Below, piece after piece: positions 17,314 through 25,127 of a stretch of 40,475 nt of DNA. Under the pieces are notes generated by a model. That model saw nothing but the letters and a program-made list of their open reading frames with translations, had not been told where the DNA came from and ran no database searches. Positions within the stretch are counted from its first letter, which is position 1, and each line of letters starts with the position of its first letter. The stretch spans positions 1-40,475 of IMG/VR virus record IMGVR_UViG_3300031972_002460; one strand, written 5' to 3'. The position numbers and the translations under genes were made by a program. Source of the DNA: a virus.

Positions 17314-17979
17314 GGTCGATTTCTCCGTATGGGCACCCGGAACTTCGGATGCGTTGAAGCGGTGCTGGCCGCGCTCATCGGCGCTCGCCTCGGCGGCGAG
17401 CTGCTCGGCGTGTTCGATGTCCCAGGCGGGCGCGACGCGGTCGGCGGTTTCGGCGCCGAACTTCTCGATCAGGAAGTCGCGCATGCGGCGCATCGAGCGC
17501 GCCAGCAGCGACATCTGGTAGCCGGTGTTCAGCGCGAACTCGAACACCTGGCCGGGCTGGTTGGCGTCGAACTGCACCGGCGCCAGGCCCTCGATCGCCG
17601 GCGGCGCGGCGCCGAGAAAGCCCACGTGCCCGAGCTTGTAGCCCTTGGCCGTGGGCAGAATCTTCACGCTGCGGTTGCGCACGTGGCCGGCCTTTGCCCA
17701 CTCCACGAACTGCGGCGCCAGTTTGTTGAACTTGGCGAACAGACCCGAACCGTCGCGCTTGAGACCTTCGACCCAGCCCCACGCCGGCGAGTCGGTCTTG
17801 GGATGACCGATCACGACCGGCGCGGAGTCATTGGCGTCGAAGTTCGCGACGATCTGGTCTAGATGCGCATCGGTCCACTCCTGGCGGTTGCCGGACGAGT
17901 CCGTGTGGGTACCCGAGCGGAACACCTCGACGTAGTCGTCGAAGCCGGCGAAGGTCTGCGTCTTGGCGTTCGTGCTCAT
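16780..17979 (-). CDS. Prohead protease / scaffold (Mu gpI-like)
   Basis: A 399-residue protein, first gene of the leftward late operon. The N-terminal ~170 residues are the protease part (FDDYVEVFRSGTHTDSSGN, then PVVIGHPKTDSPAWGWVEGL), as in Mu gpI. The C-terminal part is Ala/Glu/Gln-rich scaffold helix. It should cleave the capsid precursor and scaffold during prohead maturation. Start: ATG at 17979, 28 bases from the late promoter element, with no clear ribosome-binding site. A nested scaffold gene begins inside it. Confidence 0.92.
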   Translation of the reverse strand: MSTNAKTQTFAGFDDYVEVFRSGTHTDSSGNRQEWTDAHLDQIVANFDANDSAPVVIGHPKTDSPAWGWVEGLKRDGSGLFAKFNKLAPQFVEWAKAGHVRNRSVKILPTAKGYKLGHVGFLGAAPPAIEGLAPVQFDANQPGQVFEFALNTGYQMSLLARSMRRMRDFLIEKFGAETADRVAPAWDIEHAEQLAAEASADERGQHRFNASEVPGAHTEKSTMSGNNASTFTQADIDNAAEKARKEAEAKFAPQLKAAEFQRRVAANQAFVNGLVKDKDGKCRLTPAQAQGVAEFISALEGIDQAQAEFTFAAEDKTEKKVGFAQFAKDLLTALPVQLELNRRQADHDPKAATAHSFTAPAGYTVDPARAELDRRAREYMREHQGVDYVTAVAAVEQAA

Positions 17980-18007
17980 TGCCCGAGCATCGTCGCCGCG
18001 CGCGCGC

Positions 18008-18035
18008 GTCAGGTCAGGGCGTGAAACGTTTCACC
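18008..18035 (-). promoter_or_regulatory. Late promoter element, PI-like, left copy
   Basis: On the minus strand this is GGTGAAACGTTTCACGCC followed by CTGACCTGAC. It contains the perfect 14-bp palindrome GTGAAACGTTTCAC (18021-18034) and ends 28 bases before the protease ATG. A 28-bp perfect copy in opposite orientation lies before the endolysin gene. CG-repeats adjoin both copies. No sigma-70 -10 box is seen, which suits an activator-dependent Mu late promoter. Position matches Mu PI. The role is inferred. Confidence 0.75.
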
Positions 18036-18042
18036 GGACACG

Positions 18043-18066
18043 AAAAGCCCCGCGCGTGGCGGGGCT
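18043..18066 (-). terminator. Intrinsic terminator for the leftward early operon
   Basis: Minus strand: stem AGCCCCGC / GCGGGGCT (18066-18059 and 18053-18046), loop of 5, then a short T run. It faces transcripts arriving from the early operon and lies 8 bases before the late promoter element, so it can insulate late structural genes from early transcription. Confidence 0.7.
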
Positions 18067-18141
18067 GTGGATACGGTAGCAGCATGATTCTGTCTGTGGC
18101 TATGGTTACGATTCGAAGCTGCTCCACGGGAGGGCCTTTGA

Positions 18142-18570
18142 ATGGCTGCAGATCAAACCAAGTTCGTCGAGAGAGTCGCGAAGGGAGTCGAGCGACTCCT
18201 CGATCAGTTTGGGCCTCATAAGATGACGCTCAACTCGCCCAAGGAACTTGAGGACTCGATCCGCGCGATGGTCGCGGAGGCGGCCAATGCTGCGGTAAAC
18301 CGTCGGATCACTAACGTCAGTTCCTTTGTTGATGGCGTGATATCTGGGCTTTTTCAGGACACGTTGACGCGCTATCGGAACGCGCATGCAGTCATGGGGA
18401 AGGTCAACAACCTACGGCGGCAGGAGGATTGGGCGGATTCGGTCGATCGACTGAAGCTGCTGCTCTACCGGGTAGCGACCACGATGTGCATTGCGGCCGT
18501 CGTGCTTGGCACTTCGTACTTGGCGCATCGCTGGGGCATCCCGCTGCCGCTGCTTCGGCTTGCTCCCTAG
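18142..18570 (+). CDS. Tail-anchored membrane protein of unknown function
   Basis: A 142-residue protein, the only plus-strand gene between the left late operon and the repressor. The first ~100 residues are helical and charged, followed by one hydrophobic segment (~108-130, LYRVATTMCIAAVVLGTSYLA) near the C-terminus. The ATG is preceded by GGGAGGGCC. It converges with the DndC-like gene with a 4-base overlap. Base composition is somewhat lower in GC than its neighbours. Orientation and isolation suggest independently expressed cargo, for example lysogenic conversion or superinfection exclusion, but nothing in the sequence proves this. Confidence 0.65.
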   Translation: MAADQTKFVERVAKGVERLLDQFGPHKMTLNSPKELEDSIRAMVAEAANAAVNRRITNVSSFVDGVISGLFQDTLTRYRNAHAVMGKVNNLRRQEDWADSVDRLKLLLYRVATTMCIAAVVLGTSYLAHRWGIPLPLLRLAP

Positions 18571-19796
18571 CGGAACAGAAGCGGTTGCACGACCCCACCT
18601 TCGTACACCTTATCGAGCGGCACGTCGCCGGTCGGTTCGTCACCTTCCCATCCATCCGGCCAAGTCTCGGCAGCGATCAGTTCACGGATTCGCGCCTCTT
18701 CCTCGCCGTCGAGCATGTCGATGGTATCCAGCCCATGCTGGTCCGCCGACGCGTTTACCTCGCGCTGGACGTCGAGAATCTGTTCGAGCGCGCTCAGTCG
18801 AGCTTCAAACGTGAGCGGGCCAAGGCGTTGGGGGTTCGCCGCGAAACCGCCACCCTTCAGTGGCTCAAGGCCCGCCTTGCGCAATCGGTTCTCCGGCAGC
18901 CGGAGCCAGCGGTAGATCTGGCGCAGGCGCTTTAGCGGTGCCAGATGAGACCAGTCCGGCAACTGAAGGACCGCATCTAGCGCAGTATCTTTCTGTGCAA
19001 GGGGACAGCCATTGCACCCGGTTCGTGCGTTCGTCTCTTCCGCTTCGTCGCCGCCGTAGGCGTCCGCGATCGGCGTGGTGTACCAGCCGCCGTATTCCTG
19101 CATCGGCGCGTAGATGCGCAACCAATCCCAAACTAGGCATACCCGCCAGTGCAGGATCGGTGCCAGCGTTGCGAGGCGGCCGCGCAGGCCCTTGGCGTTT
19201 GGCACGACCTGCTGATACCAGCCCTGACCGCACTCTGCGCCGTCCTTGCTGCAGCTCATCTCGATCCGCCGATCGCGGATCGCGCTCTCACCCTGGCGCA
19301 CGCCGGTGATCATCAGGGCGGTGCCGTCGAGTTCGGCGAGTCGCGCTTCAAGCGCGGCTTGCATCGGCTCGACTTTGATCTGCCGTGTGCACCAGCGCAG
19401 TGTGTTGTTGTTCGGTGGCGGCACGCCACGGCCGAGGATGTAAACGAAGAACCGCTTGTCGAGAGGTGCCCGCACAACCTCGACGCGGATGCCACGCTCG
19501 CGCAGGCGGTTCATGATCGAGACGGCCGCAATGGCCAGCGGGGGAAGCTCCATCCTCGTGTCGGCGTAGAACACCGTCAGCGACTTCGGGCGCGGCACGG
19601 CGCCGGATTCGATCAGGGCAATAACGAGCGTCAGTGTGCAGGTCGAATCCTTGCCGCCGGACCACGCGATAGACCAGTGCTCATGCTCGGCCGCGTGCGC
19701 GAGAAGGGATTGGACGGTCAGTTCCATTGCCTCGCCGACTTCCATACGTGGCGATGCGCTGAATAGATCTGCCTGAGCACGCTGGCTCTGCCTCAT
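18567..19796 (-). CDS. DndC-like PAPS-reductase family sulfurtransferase
   Basis: A 409-residue protein of the adenine nucleotide alpha-hydrolase superfamily. The PP-loop SGGKDST lies at residues 46-52, followed by the FYADTRMELP strand, a WCTRQIKVEP motif with a conserved Cys, and a GCNGCPLAQ cysteine pair near residue 265. This is the plan of DndC, which activates sulfur for phosphorothioate DNA modification, and of related phage PAPS-reductase-like proteins. No dndA, B, D or E gene is present, so it may use host partners or do different chemistry. It is the last gene of the early/middle operon, 34 bases after the helix-turn-helix gene. Confidence 0.8.
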   Translation of the reverse strand: MRQSQRAQADLFSASPRMEVGEAMELTVQSLLAHAAEHEHWSIAWSGGKDSTCTLTLVIALIESGAVPRPKSLTVFYADTRMELPPLAIAAVSIMNRLRERGIRVEVVRAPLDKRFFVYILGRGVPPPNNNTLRWCTRQIKVEPMQAALEARLAELDGTALMITGVRQGESAIRDRRIEMSCSKDGAECGQGWYQQVVPNAKGLRGRLATLAPILHWRVCLVWDWLRIYAPMQEYGGWYTTPIADAYGGDEAEETNARTGCNGCPLAQKDTALDAVLQLPDWSHLAPLKRLRQIYRWLRLPENRLRKAGLEPLKGGGFAANPQRLGPLTFEARLSALEQILDVQREVNASADQHGLDTIDMLDGEEEARIRELIAAETWPDGWEGDEPTGDVPLDKVYEGGVVQPLLFR

Positions 19797-19830
19797 AGCG
19801 AATCGACCCCGAAGAGATTGGGAACCGGCA

Positions 19831-20154
19831 TCAGAGCTGCAGCCGCCGCACCATCGCGAGATCCCGCTTCGCCTGCGCCCGCGATACGTGGAAGCGTTCC
19901 ATGACCTGGCGCGTGTTGAGCCAGATACCCTGGCGCGCGAGCAGCACGAGCCGAAGCTGGCGGTAGCCTCTCGGCCCGCACAGCATGCGCATCAGCCGGA
20001 TCAGTTCGGGCGTGGCTGGAACCCATTCCAGCCCCGGCCGAATCTGCGGGCCTGTGGCGCGCTCTGCCGTTTGGGCGCTCCCGACGCCCATCGGCGCGTC
20101 TGAGGCGTCTCTCAAAGCGGTTTCAAAGCCCTTCCCGGCGGTTTCAATCGCCAT
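19831..20154 (-). CDS. Helix-turn-helix regulator, possible second Mor/C-like protein
   Basis: A 107-residue protein with start ATG 20154 overlapping the upstream stop by 11 bases. The C-terminal half (PATPELIRLMRMLCGPRGYRQLRLVLLARQ, then TRQVMERFHVSRAQAKRDLAMVRRL) ends in a clear helix-turn-helix. It follows the Mor/C-family gene, so it could be a partner activator or late regulator. Its first 50 bases hold three near-copies of a (G)CTTTGAAACCGC-like motif. Confidence 0.65.
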   Translation of the reverse strand: MAIETAGKGFETALRDASDAPMGVGSAQTAERATGPQIRPGLEWVPATPELIRLMRMLCGPRGYRQLRLVLLARQGIWLNTRQVMERFHVSRAQAKRDLAMVRRLQL

Positions 20155-20560
20155 CGAAGAGGTCCGGTTGCGGGCTGGGGCCGGTTTCGGGCTCGGGGGC
20201 GTGCCGGATGTTGATGATCTGGCGGGTGGTGAGGTCGTGTTCGAGGGCCTGTTCGGTGAGGCTCTTGGCCCCGGCCTCGGCGACGATGACTCGGTTGCGG
20301 ATCTGCGCGATGAGCTTGTCGGCCTTCGGCAGCAGGATCTCGCTCTCATCCGGGAAGGCATCGAGCAGCAGCTTGGTCGACGGCTCGCCGAGCAGGCCGT
20401 GCAGCAGCGGGCCATGCATGAGCTTGAGCCGGGTGCCGCCCCGCGCCTTGAGCAGGGCGATGGTCTTGCGCGGCCCGATGGCGCGCAGGATGCGGCGCAG
20501 GCGCGAGAGCGTCGGCGGCAGCAGCCGCTCGTCGATGACCACGTCCGGTTGCGCGTTCAT
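20144..20560 (-). CDS. Mor/C-family transcription activator
   Basis: A 138-residue protein starting at ATG 20560 with ATGA overlap to gemA. Residues ~84-135 fit the Mor/C pattern: an ILLPKADKLIAQIRNRVI beta-helix linker followed by a helix-turn-helix (SLTEQALEHDLTTRQIINIRHA). In Mu, Mor turns on the middle promoter and C the late promoters by binding dyads upstream. The gene order gemA-mor is as in Mu. It is the best candidate to bind the palindromes before the two late operons. Confidence 0.75.
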   Translation of the reverse strand: MNAQPDVVIDERLLPPTLSRLRRILRAIGPRKTIALLKARGGTRLKLMHGPLLHGLLGEPSTKLLLDAFPDESEILLPKADKLIAQIRNRVIVAEAGAKSLTEQALEHDLTTRQIINIRHAPEPETGPSPQPDLFDGD

Positions 20561-21213
20561 GCCAGCCCCGCCCGCTGGGCGCAGCTCAGGCAGCACTGCG
20601 GCTGTTCCCGGTTGATCGGCCGCTCGCAGAACACCGGCGCCAGATCGCCGCGCAGCCAGCGCAGCACGTTGCTCAGCGTCTCCGCGTAGCGCTCCAGCTC
20701 CCGGCGCGTGGTGTCGAAGCCGAACAGCAGCTTCGCGATGGCGAAGGCGTACGGCCAGTCTTGGCCCTGGCGCGTCAGCTCGTCGCTCAGCTCGGACTTG
20801 AGGCGCTTGAGCGCGGCCTTCTCCAGCGCAGCCAGGATGCCGGCCAGCTCGTGCGGGGCGCAGAAGGCGATGCGCTGCTTGCGGTACATGTGCCGGGCCA
20901 TCGCCTCGGCGTAGGCCCAGGGCTTGCCGGCGTCAGTCAGCAGCGCCTCGATCTTCTTCAGCTCGCCGCGGTTCTTGGCACTGACGTTGTGCGGGCGCTT
21001 GGGGAAGGTGCGGCCGGTCTTGGCGACCAGCGCCTCCAGGTGATTGATGACCAGGCGGCGGCCGTGGCCGTCCAGCTCCGTGGACGAGTGCACGGTGGCC
21101 TGCGCCCACAGCACGCCGCGATAGGTCTCGTCGTCGAGACCGAGCTGCGACTTGAGGATGTGGATGCGCTGGATCTCGCGCTTGCGCTGATCCGGCTTGG
21201 CCGACGCCGTCAT
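20557..21213 (-). CDS. gemA: GemA-like regulatory protein (DUF1018)
   Basis: A 218-residue protein with the DUF1018 pattern near its start (IQRIHILKSQLGLDDETYRGVLW) and again LKKIEALLTDAGKPWAYAEAMARHMY. GemA in Mu modulates host gene expression and precedes mor. Cysteines in the last 25 residues (CERP, CCLSCAQRAG) may form a small zinc site. Both ends overlap neighbours by 4 bases. Confidence 0.88.
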   Translation of the reverse strand: MTASAKPDQRKREIQRIHILKSQLGLDDETYRGVLWAQATVHSSTELDGHGRRLVINHLEALVAKTGRTFPKRPHNVSAKNRGELKKIEALLTDAGKPWAYAEAMARHMYRKQRIAFCAPHELAGILAALEKAALKRLKSELSDELTRQGQDWPYAFAIAKLLFGFDTTRRELERYAETLSNVLRWLRGDLAPVFCERPINREQPQCCLSCAQRAGLA

Positions 21214-21443
21214 CGCTGCACCTGCTTGGTCAGGTGCCAGCCGCCGCAGTGCTCGCAGTAGTACGTGCGGATGGAGATATGCCGGCGCCGGCTTGCCCGA
21301 TCAGCGGCCACCTGGGCGCGACGCGGCGTTGAGTAGCGGCACTTGCGCAGGCAGCTGCGCGCCCACTTCCGCAGACGCTCGCGCTCCATCAGATCGCGGA
21401 TCGCGCGCGTCAGCTCGGCGTCGGTGAGCGGCGCGCGCGTCAC
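21210..21443 (-). CDS. Small zinc-ribbon-like protein
   Basis: A 77-residue basic protein ending in YYCEHCGGWHLTKQ, a CxxC followed by a conserved WHLT typical of small phage early proteins. A second Cys pair lies at residues ~31-35 (CLRKC). It overlaps neighbours by 4 bases on each side. Nucleic-acid binding is likely; the role is unknown. Confidence 0.75.
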   Translation of the reverse strand: MTRAPLTDAELTRAIRDLMERERLRKWARSCLRKCRYSTPRRAQVAADRASRRRHISIRTYYCEHCGGWHLTKQVQR

Positions 21444-21772
21444 GACGGCAGCCTCAACTGCCCGGCCAGCTCGGGCACCGACACGCCGAGCATGCGCGCG
21501 GCCTGGGCGAAGCTCTTGGCAGCCCGGTCGCGGAGGAAGTCCGTCGTGCGCCGCAGCTCCTCCTGGTTGGCGGCAATGAAGTAGCCTGTGGACGGATGAC
21601 CACAGATCGGCCGGCCTTCCAGGCGCAGCTCCTCGATCACGGCGCGCAGCTGCCGCTCCAGCGCCGGCGAGGAGTCCCCGCAGATCTCCGCGACGAGATC
21701 CCGCGCACGCACGCCGCTGGCCTGCCCGATTCGGCAGGCCAGGGCGAACATGACGGTGTCGCGCGAGATCAC
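21440..21772 (-). CDS. Early protein with helix-turn-helix-like C-terminus
   Basis: About 110 residues. GTG 21772 is chosen because it lies 10 bases after the upstream stop; an ATG at 21751 is the alternative. Residues ~90-108 (SFAQAARMLGVSVPELAGQL) look like a helix-turn-helix. The first half (DTVMFALACRIGQ, VIEELRLEGRPICG) resembles a winged-helix arrangement. No named family is recognised. Confidence 0.65.
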   Translation of the reverse strand: MISRDTVMFALACRIGQASGVRARDLVAEICGDSSPALERQLRAVIEELRLEGRPICGHPSTGYFIAANQEELRRTTDFLRDRAAKSFAQAARMLGVSVPELAGQLRLPS

Positions 21773-21782
21773 GGCTGCAGGC

Positions 21783-22436
21783 TCAGGCGCCGGCCACGTC
21801 CAGCGGGATCGGCTGGTACTGGCCGTTCTCATCGCGCTCGTACAAACGGATGTAGCTCTTGGAGCCAACCACCTGCAGCGCCTCGCCGATCGCCGTCATC
21901 GCGCGCTGCCAGCGCTCGTCCTTGATGTCGACGCGGCGCAGCTCCAGGAGCTTGTTGACGTTGGCCTTGCCTTCCTTGTCGAGCTTGAAGGCGCGATCGA
22001 TCAGGGCCTTCAGCTCGTAACGCGCGTTCTTGCCCCAATCGGCCATGCACTCGTGAATCAGCGCCTGCGCGGCCTGGATACGCTCGTCGCACTCCATGCG
22101 GTCCTGGATCGCGCGCAGTACCTTGTACTTGCCGTCGAAGGTGTACAGCGTGACGTTGCCTTTGTTGCCGCCGACCTTCACGTCGTAGCTCTGCGCGCTC
22201 AGCTCGACGAACGAGGCGATCGCCTCCATCGCATCGCGCTTGAACTCCGACAGGCGCGCACTCTGCTGCTTGCCCATCGTCACCAGGGACTTCACCAGCT
22301 CGTCGCGCGCGCGGTCCACGTCCTTCACCAGCGACTCGTGCACCAGCGCGCCCTCGGCGTTCTGCCAGTAACCCTTCGGGATCTCGTGCGACACCGGCGG
22401 CGCCGGCTTCTTCTTCAACGTTGTGACCTTGCCCAT
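21783..22436 (-). CDS. DUF3164 family protein
   Basis: A 217-residue protein starting at ATG 22436 with GGAG at good spacing. It carries family features: GYWQNAEGALVHESLVKDVDRARDELV at the start, YDVKVGGNKGNVTLYTFDGKYKV in the middle and ERWQRAMTAIGEALQVVGSKSYIRLYER near the end. DUF3164 proteins are conserved in early regions of Mu-like phages and their role is not established. They lie near where Mu carries gam, which I do not find here. Confidence 0.9.
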   Translation of the reverse strand: MGKVTTLKKKPAPPVSHEIPKGYWQNAEGALVHESLVKDVDRARDELVKSLVTMGKQQSARLSEFKRDAMEAIASFVELSAQSYDVKVGGNKGNVTLYTFDGKYKVLRAIQDRMECDERIQAAQALIHECMADWGKNARYELKALIDRAFKLDKEGKANVNKLLELRRVDIKDERWQRAMTAIGEALQVVGSKSYIRLYERDENGQYQPIPLDVAGA

Positions 22437-22441
22437 CTGAA

Positions 22442-23032
22442 CTACTCCTGCGTTTGAGTGCGGCCCTCGCGGGCCAGGAATGCGGCTTCTTCGTCGGGCG
22501 ACATGGGGGGCTTCCCCATGCGGGCACGCACCCGGTTCTCCGCCGCGATTTGCGTGCGGAGCACCGCGTCGCTGATGGCGGCGCGGGGTGTTTCGGATTC
22601 GGTTGAGGGGCGGACGGCGCGACGCGACTGCTCGCGCGCTTCCTCGGCAGCGGCTTCGACGCGGTTGGCACCGCCGGCCAGGATCTCGAACAGATAGCCG
22701 TTGGACTTGAGCGGCAGCGTCAGCTTGTCGCGCTTGTCGACCATCTCGTCGAACGCCGCGATCCACGCCGCATGCGGCGCCGCCCAGGGGCGGCCGTGAC
22801 GCTCGACGCGCTGCGTCTCGATCGCCGGCACCAGCTCGCCGAGCAGCGTGCGCATCTTCTTCCACGTCTGCGCACGGCCGGCCGGCGCGAACAGCTGCAG
22901 GTACGCGAACAGGCTGCGCTCCACAGCCGGTGGCAGCTTGGCCACGAGCTGCACGCAGTGCCGCGCATCGGCATCGCTGGCGAACAGCGCCAGCGAGCCG
23001 AAGGTGCCGCAGTTCGGGCAGGTGACTTTCAC
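22442..23032 (-). CDS. Early phage protein with N-terminal zinc finger
   Basis: A 196-residue protein. CPNCGTFGSL at residues 5-14 gives half of a zinc-binding site. The middle is helical (PPAVERSLFAYLQLFAPAGRAQTWKKMRTLLGELVPAI). The C-terminus (ENRVRARMGKPPMSPDEEAAFLAR) is a pattern found in Mu-like early proteins. It overlaps its neighbour by 4 bases. Function unknown. Confidence 0.7.
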   Translation of the reverse strand: MKVTCPNCGTFGSLALFASDADARHCVQLVAKLPPAVERSLFAYLQLFAPAGRAQTWKKMRTLLGELVPAIETQRVERHGRPWAAPHAAWIAAFDEMVDKRDKLTLPLKSNGYLFEILAGGANRVEAAAEEAREQSRRAVRPSTESETPRAAISDAVLRTQIAAENRVRARMGKPPMSPDEEAAFLAREGRTQTQE

Positions 23033-23565
23033 GCGGCCACCTTCCAGGGGATCAGCGGCGCATCGGCCGGTGGCCGATGCTTGCCGCGGGCCGACGGGTG
23101 CAACGGCGCGCCGCTGGCCGTGCGTCGAATGCAGTAGAGCGGCCGATCACCGGCAGCAGCCTCGATCTCCTCGACGACTGAAGCCGTCCAGCTCGCCACC
23201 CGATCACCCAGGGCGCCGTAGGCCAGCAGGATCGCCGAGCACTGGCGCAGCTCGCGAATGATCACGGTCCTGTTCTGAACGAGCCGATCGCGCAGATGCT
23301 CGACGCCCATATCAGCCTGCTGCACCATCAGAACCGCGTTGCCGGGCGAGGAGCCGCGCAACGGGATCAGGTTCACGACCACGACTCCCCCGAAGCCCCA
23401 GCGCGACGCGCGCCAGCGCAGCGTGTGGATCGTCGGGTCATCCTTGAGTGCATCCGCTGTCGACGGATTGAACCCCACGACCAGCAGCATCGGGCGCCTG
23501 TCCCAGCGACGCACGAGCGCCCACCGATAAAGGCCGCAATCGGAGATGAGGGCAGCGCGTTGCAT
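23029..23565 (-). CDS. DUF1643 family protein
   Basis: A 178-residue protein starting at ATG 23565, sharing one base with the upstream stop. The hallmark segment (LLVVGFNPSTADALKDDPTIHTL and WGFGGVVVVNLIPLRGSSP) is at residues ~27-72. DUF1643 proteins occur in many phages and mobile elements. The biochemical function is not established. Confidence 0.88.
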   Translation of the reverse strand: MQRAALISDCGLYRWALVRRWDRRPMLLVVGFNPSTADALKDDPTIHTLRWRASRWGFGGVVVVNLIPLRGSSPGNAVLMVQQADMGVEHLRDRLVQNRTVIIRELRQCSAILLAYGALGDRVASWTASVVEEIEAAAGDRPLYCIRRTASGAPLHPSARGKHRPPADAPLIPWKVAA

Positions 23566-24101
23566 CAGTGCGCCGCTCCCAGCGCTTCCTCGACCAGCTC
23601 CGCGCCGAGGTCGCGATCGAACGCCGCGGCGCGCTCGCGCTTCGCACGCAGCTTGCGCAGGTACTTGGCGTTGGTCGTGCCGCTGTCCGGCCAGGGGCGC
23701 GCATCGCCGATCAGGCGCAGTGCGCTGTTGCTGTTGCGCTCGATCTGCCGCGCCTGCACCAGGCCGGCGAGCGCGGCGGTGAACTTGAGCTTGCTGGCGC
23801 AGCACAGCCGCTCGCGCATGTCGTCGGTGAAGGTCGGGCCGCGTTCGGCGAGCACCAGGAGGATGCCGCCCTGCAGCTCGGAGAAGCTCTGCAGTGCGCG
23901 ATCGTCGTGATCGCTCAGCGCGAAGCCGAACATCCCGGACAGCGCCTTGTGCTGCGCGAGCACCAGCTCGCCGCTGTAGAGCAGATCGGCCAGCGCCTGG
24001 CGCAGCTCGGCATGACCGGCACCGCAGACGTTGAACAGGTCGATGAAGGTGGCCGGCCCGTTGATGAGGGCGGCGCGGATGGAGTCGTGGAGTGTGCTCA
24101 T
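23565..24101 (-). CDS. Early protein, probable winged-helix
   Basis: A 178-residue protein with two helical segments that look like winged-helix repeats (residues ~1-55: ALINGPATFIDLFNVCGAGHAELRQALADLLYSGEL; ~70-125: GGILLVLAERGPTFTDDMRERL then ALAGLVQARQIERN). The C-terminus is basic (KYLRKLRAKRERAAAFDRD). DNA binding is inferred only from this pattern. Co-translated with both neighbours. Confidence 0.65.
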   Translation of the reverse strand: MSTLHDSIRAALINGPATFIDLFNVCGAGHAELRQALADLLYSGELVLAQHKALSGMFGFALSDHDDRALQSFSELQGGILLVLAERGPTFTDDMRERLCCASKLKFTAALAGLVQARQIERNSNSALRLIGDARPWPDSGTTNAKYLRKLRAKRERAAAFDRDLGAELVEEALGAAH

Positions 24102-24622
24102 GAAGTCAGATCCTCAAAGGCAGCGAGGAACGCGTCCTCGGCGTGATCGGGGCGCAGCGGTTCGAACATGCGGGCGTGCTCGGCCGGGATCGGCTCGCGC
24201 GTCCACCACGACACCTCGGGCATCAAGTGGTACTGCTCAATGCGCAGCGCGAGGGCGTCGGCCTGCTTGATCGGCGCCGCGTTCTGCCAGAGTTCCGGCA
24301 GACCGAAGCACTGGCCGATCACGCCGAGCAGGCGCTGCTCGGCGCGTTCGTACGCCGGGAACAGGCGCTTGATCGGCGTCGGCAGATCCATCAGGTACGC
24401 CTCGGCCGAGTCGTGCAGCAGGCCGTACAGCGCCCAATGCTTCGGCACCAGGCGACTGACGAGCACGCAGTGCTGCGCCACGCTGTAGAAGCTGCGGGTA
24501 TGTCCGGCGAAGCGCGGCATGCACGACAAGGCGTGTGCGATGTCGGCGATGCGGATGTCCTCGACGCGCGGCATCAGCGGAAAGAACTCCACGCCGGTGA
24601 AGGTGCAGATGCTGGCCCTCAT
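24098..24622 (-). CDS. HD-domain phosphohydrolase
   Basis: A 174-residue protein starting at ATG 24622 with ATGA overlap. The metal-binding HD set is visible: His in YSVAQHCVLVSRL, then LLHDSAEAYLMDLPTPIKRLF with HD and a later Asp. This fits the YfbR-like HD family, which includes 5'-deoxynucleotidases. Phages use such enzymes to adjust nucleotide pools. The substrate here is unknown. Confidence 0.85.
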   Translation of the reverse strand: MRASICTFTGVEFFPLMPRVEDIRIADIAHALSCMPRFAGHTRSFYSVAQHCVLVSRLVPKHWALYGLLHDSAEAYLMDLPTPIKRLFPAYERAEQRLLGVIGQCFGLPELWQNAAPIKQADALALRIEQYHLMPEVSWWTREPIPAEHARMFEPLRPDHAEDAFLAAFEDLTS

Positions 24623-24846
24623 GACGCCGTCTCCGGCACGTACGCATCGACGCGGCCGTCGTCGTGCGCGACCTTGAAGCACATGCTTTCGCAGTGCGGG
24701 CAGATCGTCAGCGAGTCCCACGTCTGCCCCTTCGGCGGGCGCAGGGTCTGCACGGACTCGGCGCAGCACGGGCAGTCGAAGGTCGAGAGCTTCGTCGCGG
24801 GCACGCGTGCGATCCACGCGTTGTAGGTGGCGAGGAGTTCCGTCAT
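24619..24846 (-). CDS. Small zinc-ribbon protein
   Basis: A 75-residue protein starting at ATG 24846 with ATGA overlaps at both ends. Two cysteine clusters, FDCPCCAESV and ICPHCESMC, make a four-cysteine zinc ribbon. Function unknown. Confidence 0.75.
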   Translation of the reverse strand: MTELLATYNAWIARVPATKLSTFDCPCCAESVQTLRPPKGQTWDSLTICPHCESMCFKVAHDDGRVDAYVPETAS

Positions 24847-25127
24847 GACACCGCTCCGGCCTGCACCGTCTGCAGGCGCGCGCGGCGCTTCTGCAGGTCG
24901 ATGACTTCGCAGCGGTGCACTTCGGCCATCGCCGTCATGCGCTCGCGCAGCATCGGCAACGTGGTGGGCACTGGCGCAGCCAGGTCGCACATGGCGGCGA
25001 CGATGGCCTCGGGCTCGCGGATGAACTCGTCGAACTTCATCAGCGGGTACAGGCCCGCCTCCACGAAGAAGTCCGCCCAGCGGTTCAGCTCTTCGTCCGG
25101 GATGAGGATGCAGGCGTGCTTATGCAT
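24843..25127 (-). CDS. Small early protein
   Basis: A 94-residue protein starting MHKHACILIPDEELNRW at ATG 25127, behind a near-consensus GGAGGTGA ribosome-binding site that lies inside the upstream gene; the two overlap by 8 bases. It is helical with no recognised family. Strong translation signals suggest substantial expression. Confidence 0.7.
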   Translation of the reverse strand: MHKHACILIPDEELNRWADFFVEAGLYPLMKFDEFIREPEAIVAAMCDLAAPVPTTLPMLRERMTAMAEVHRCEVIDLQKRRARLQTVQAGAVS

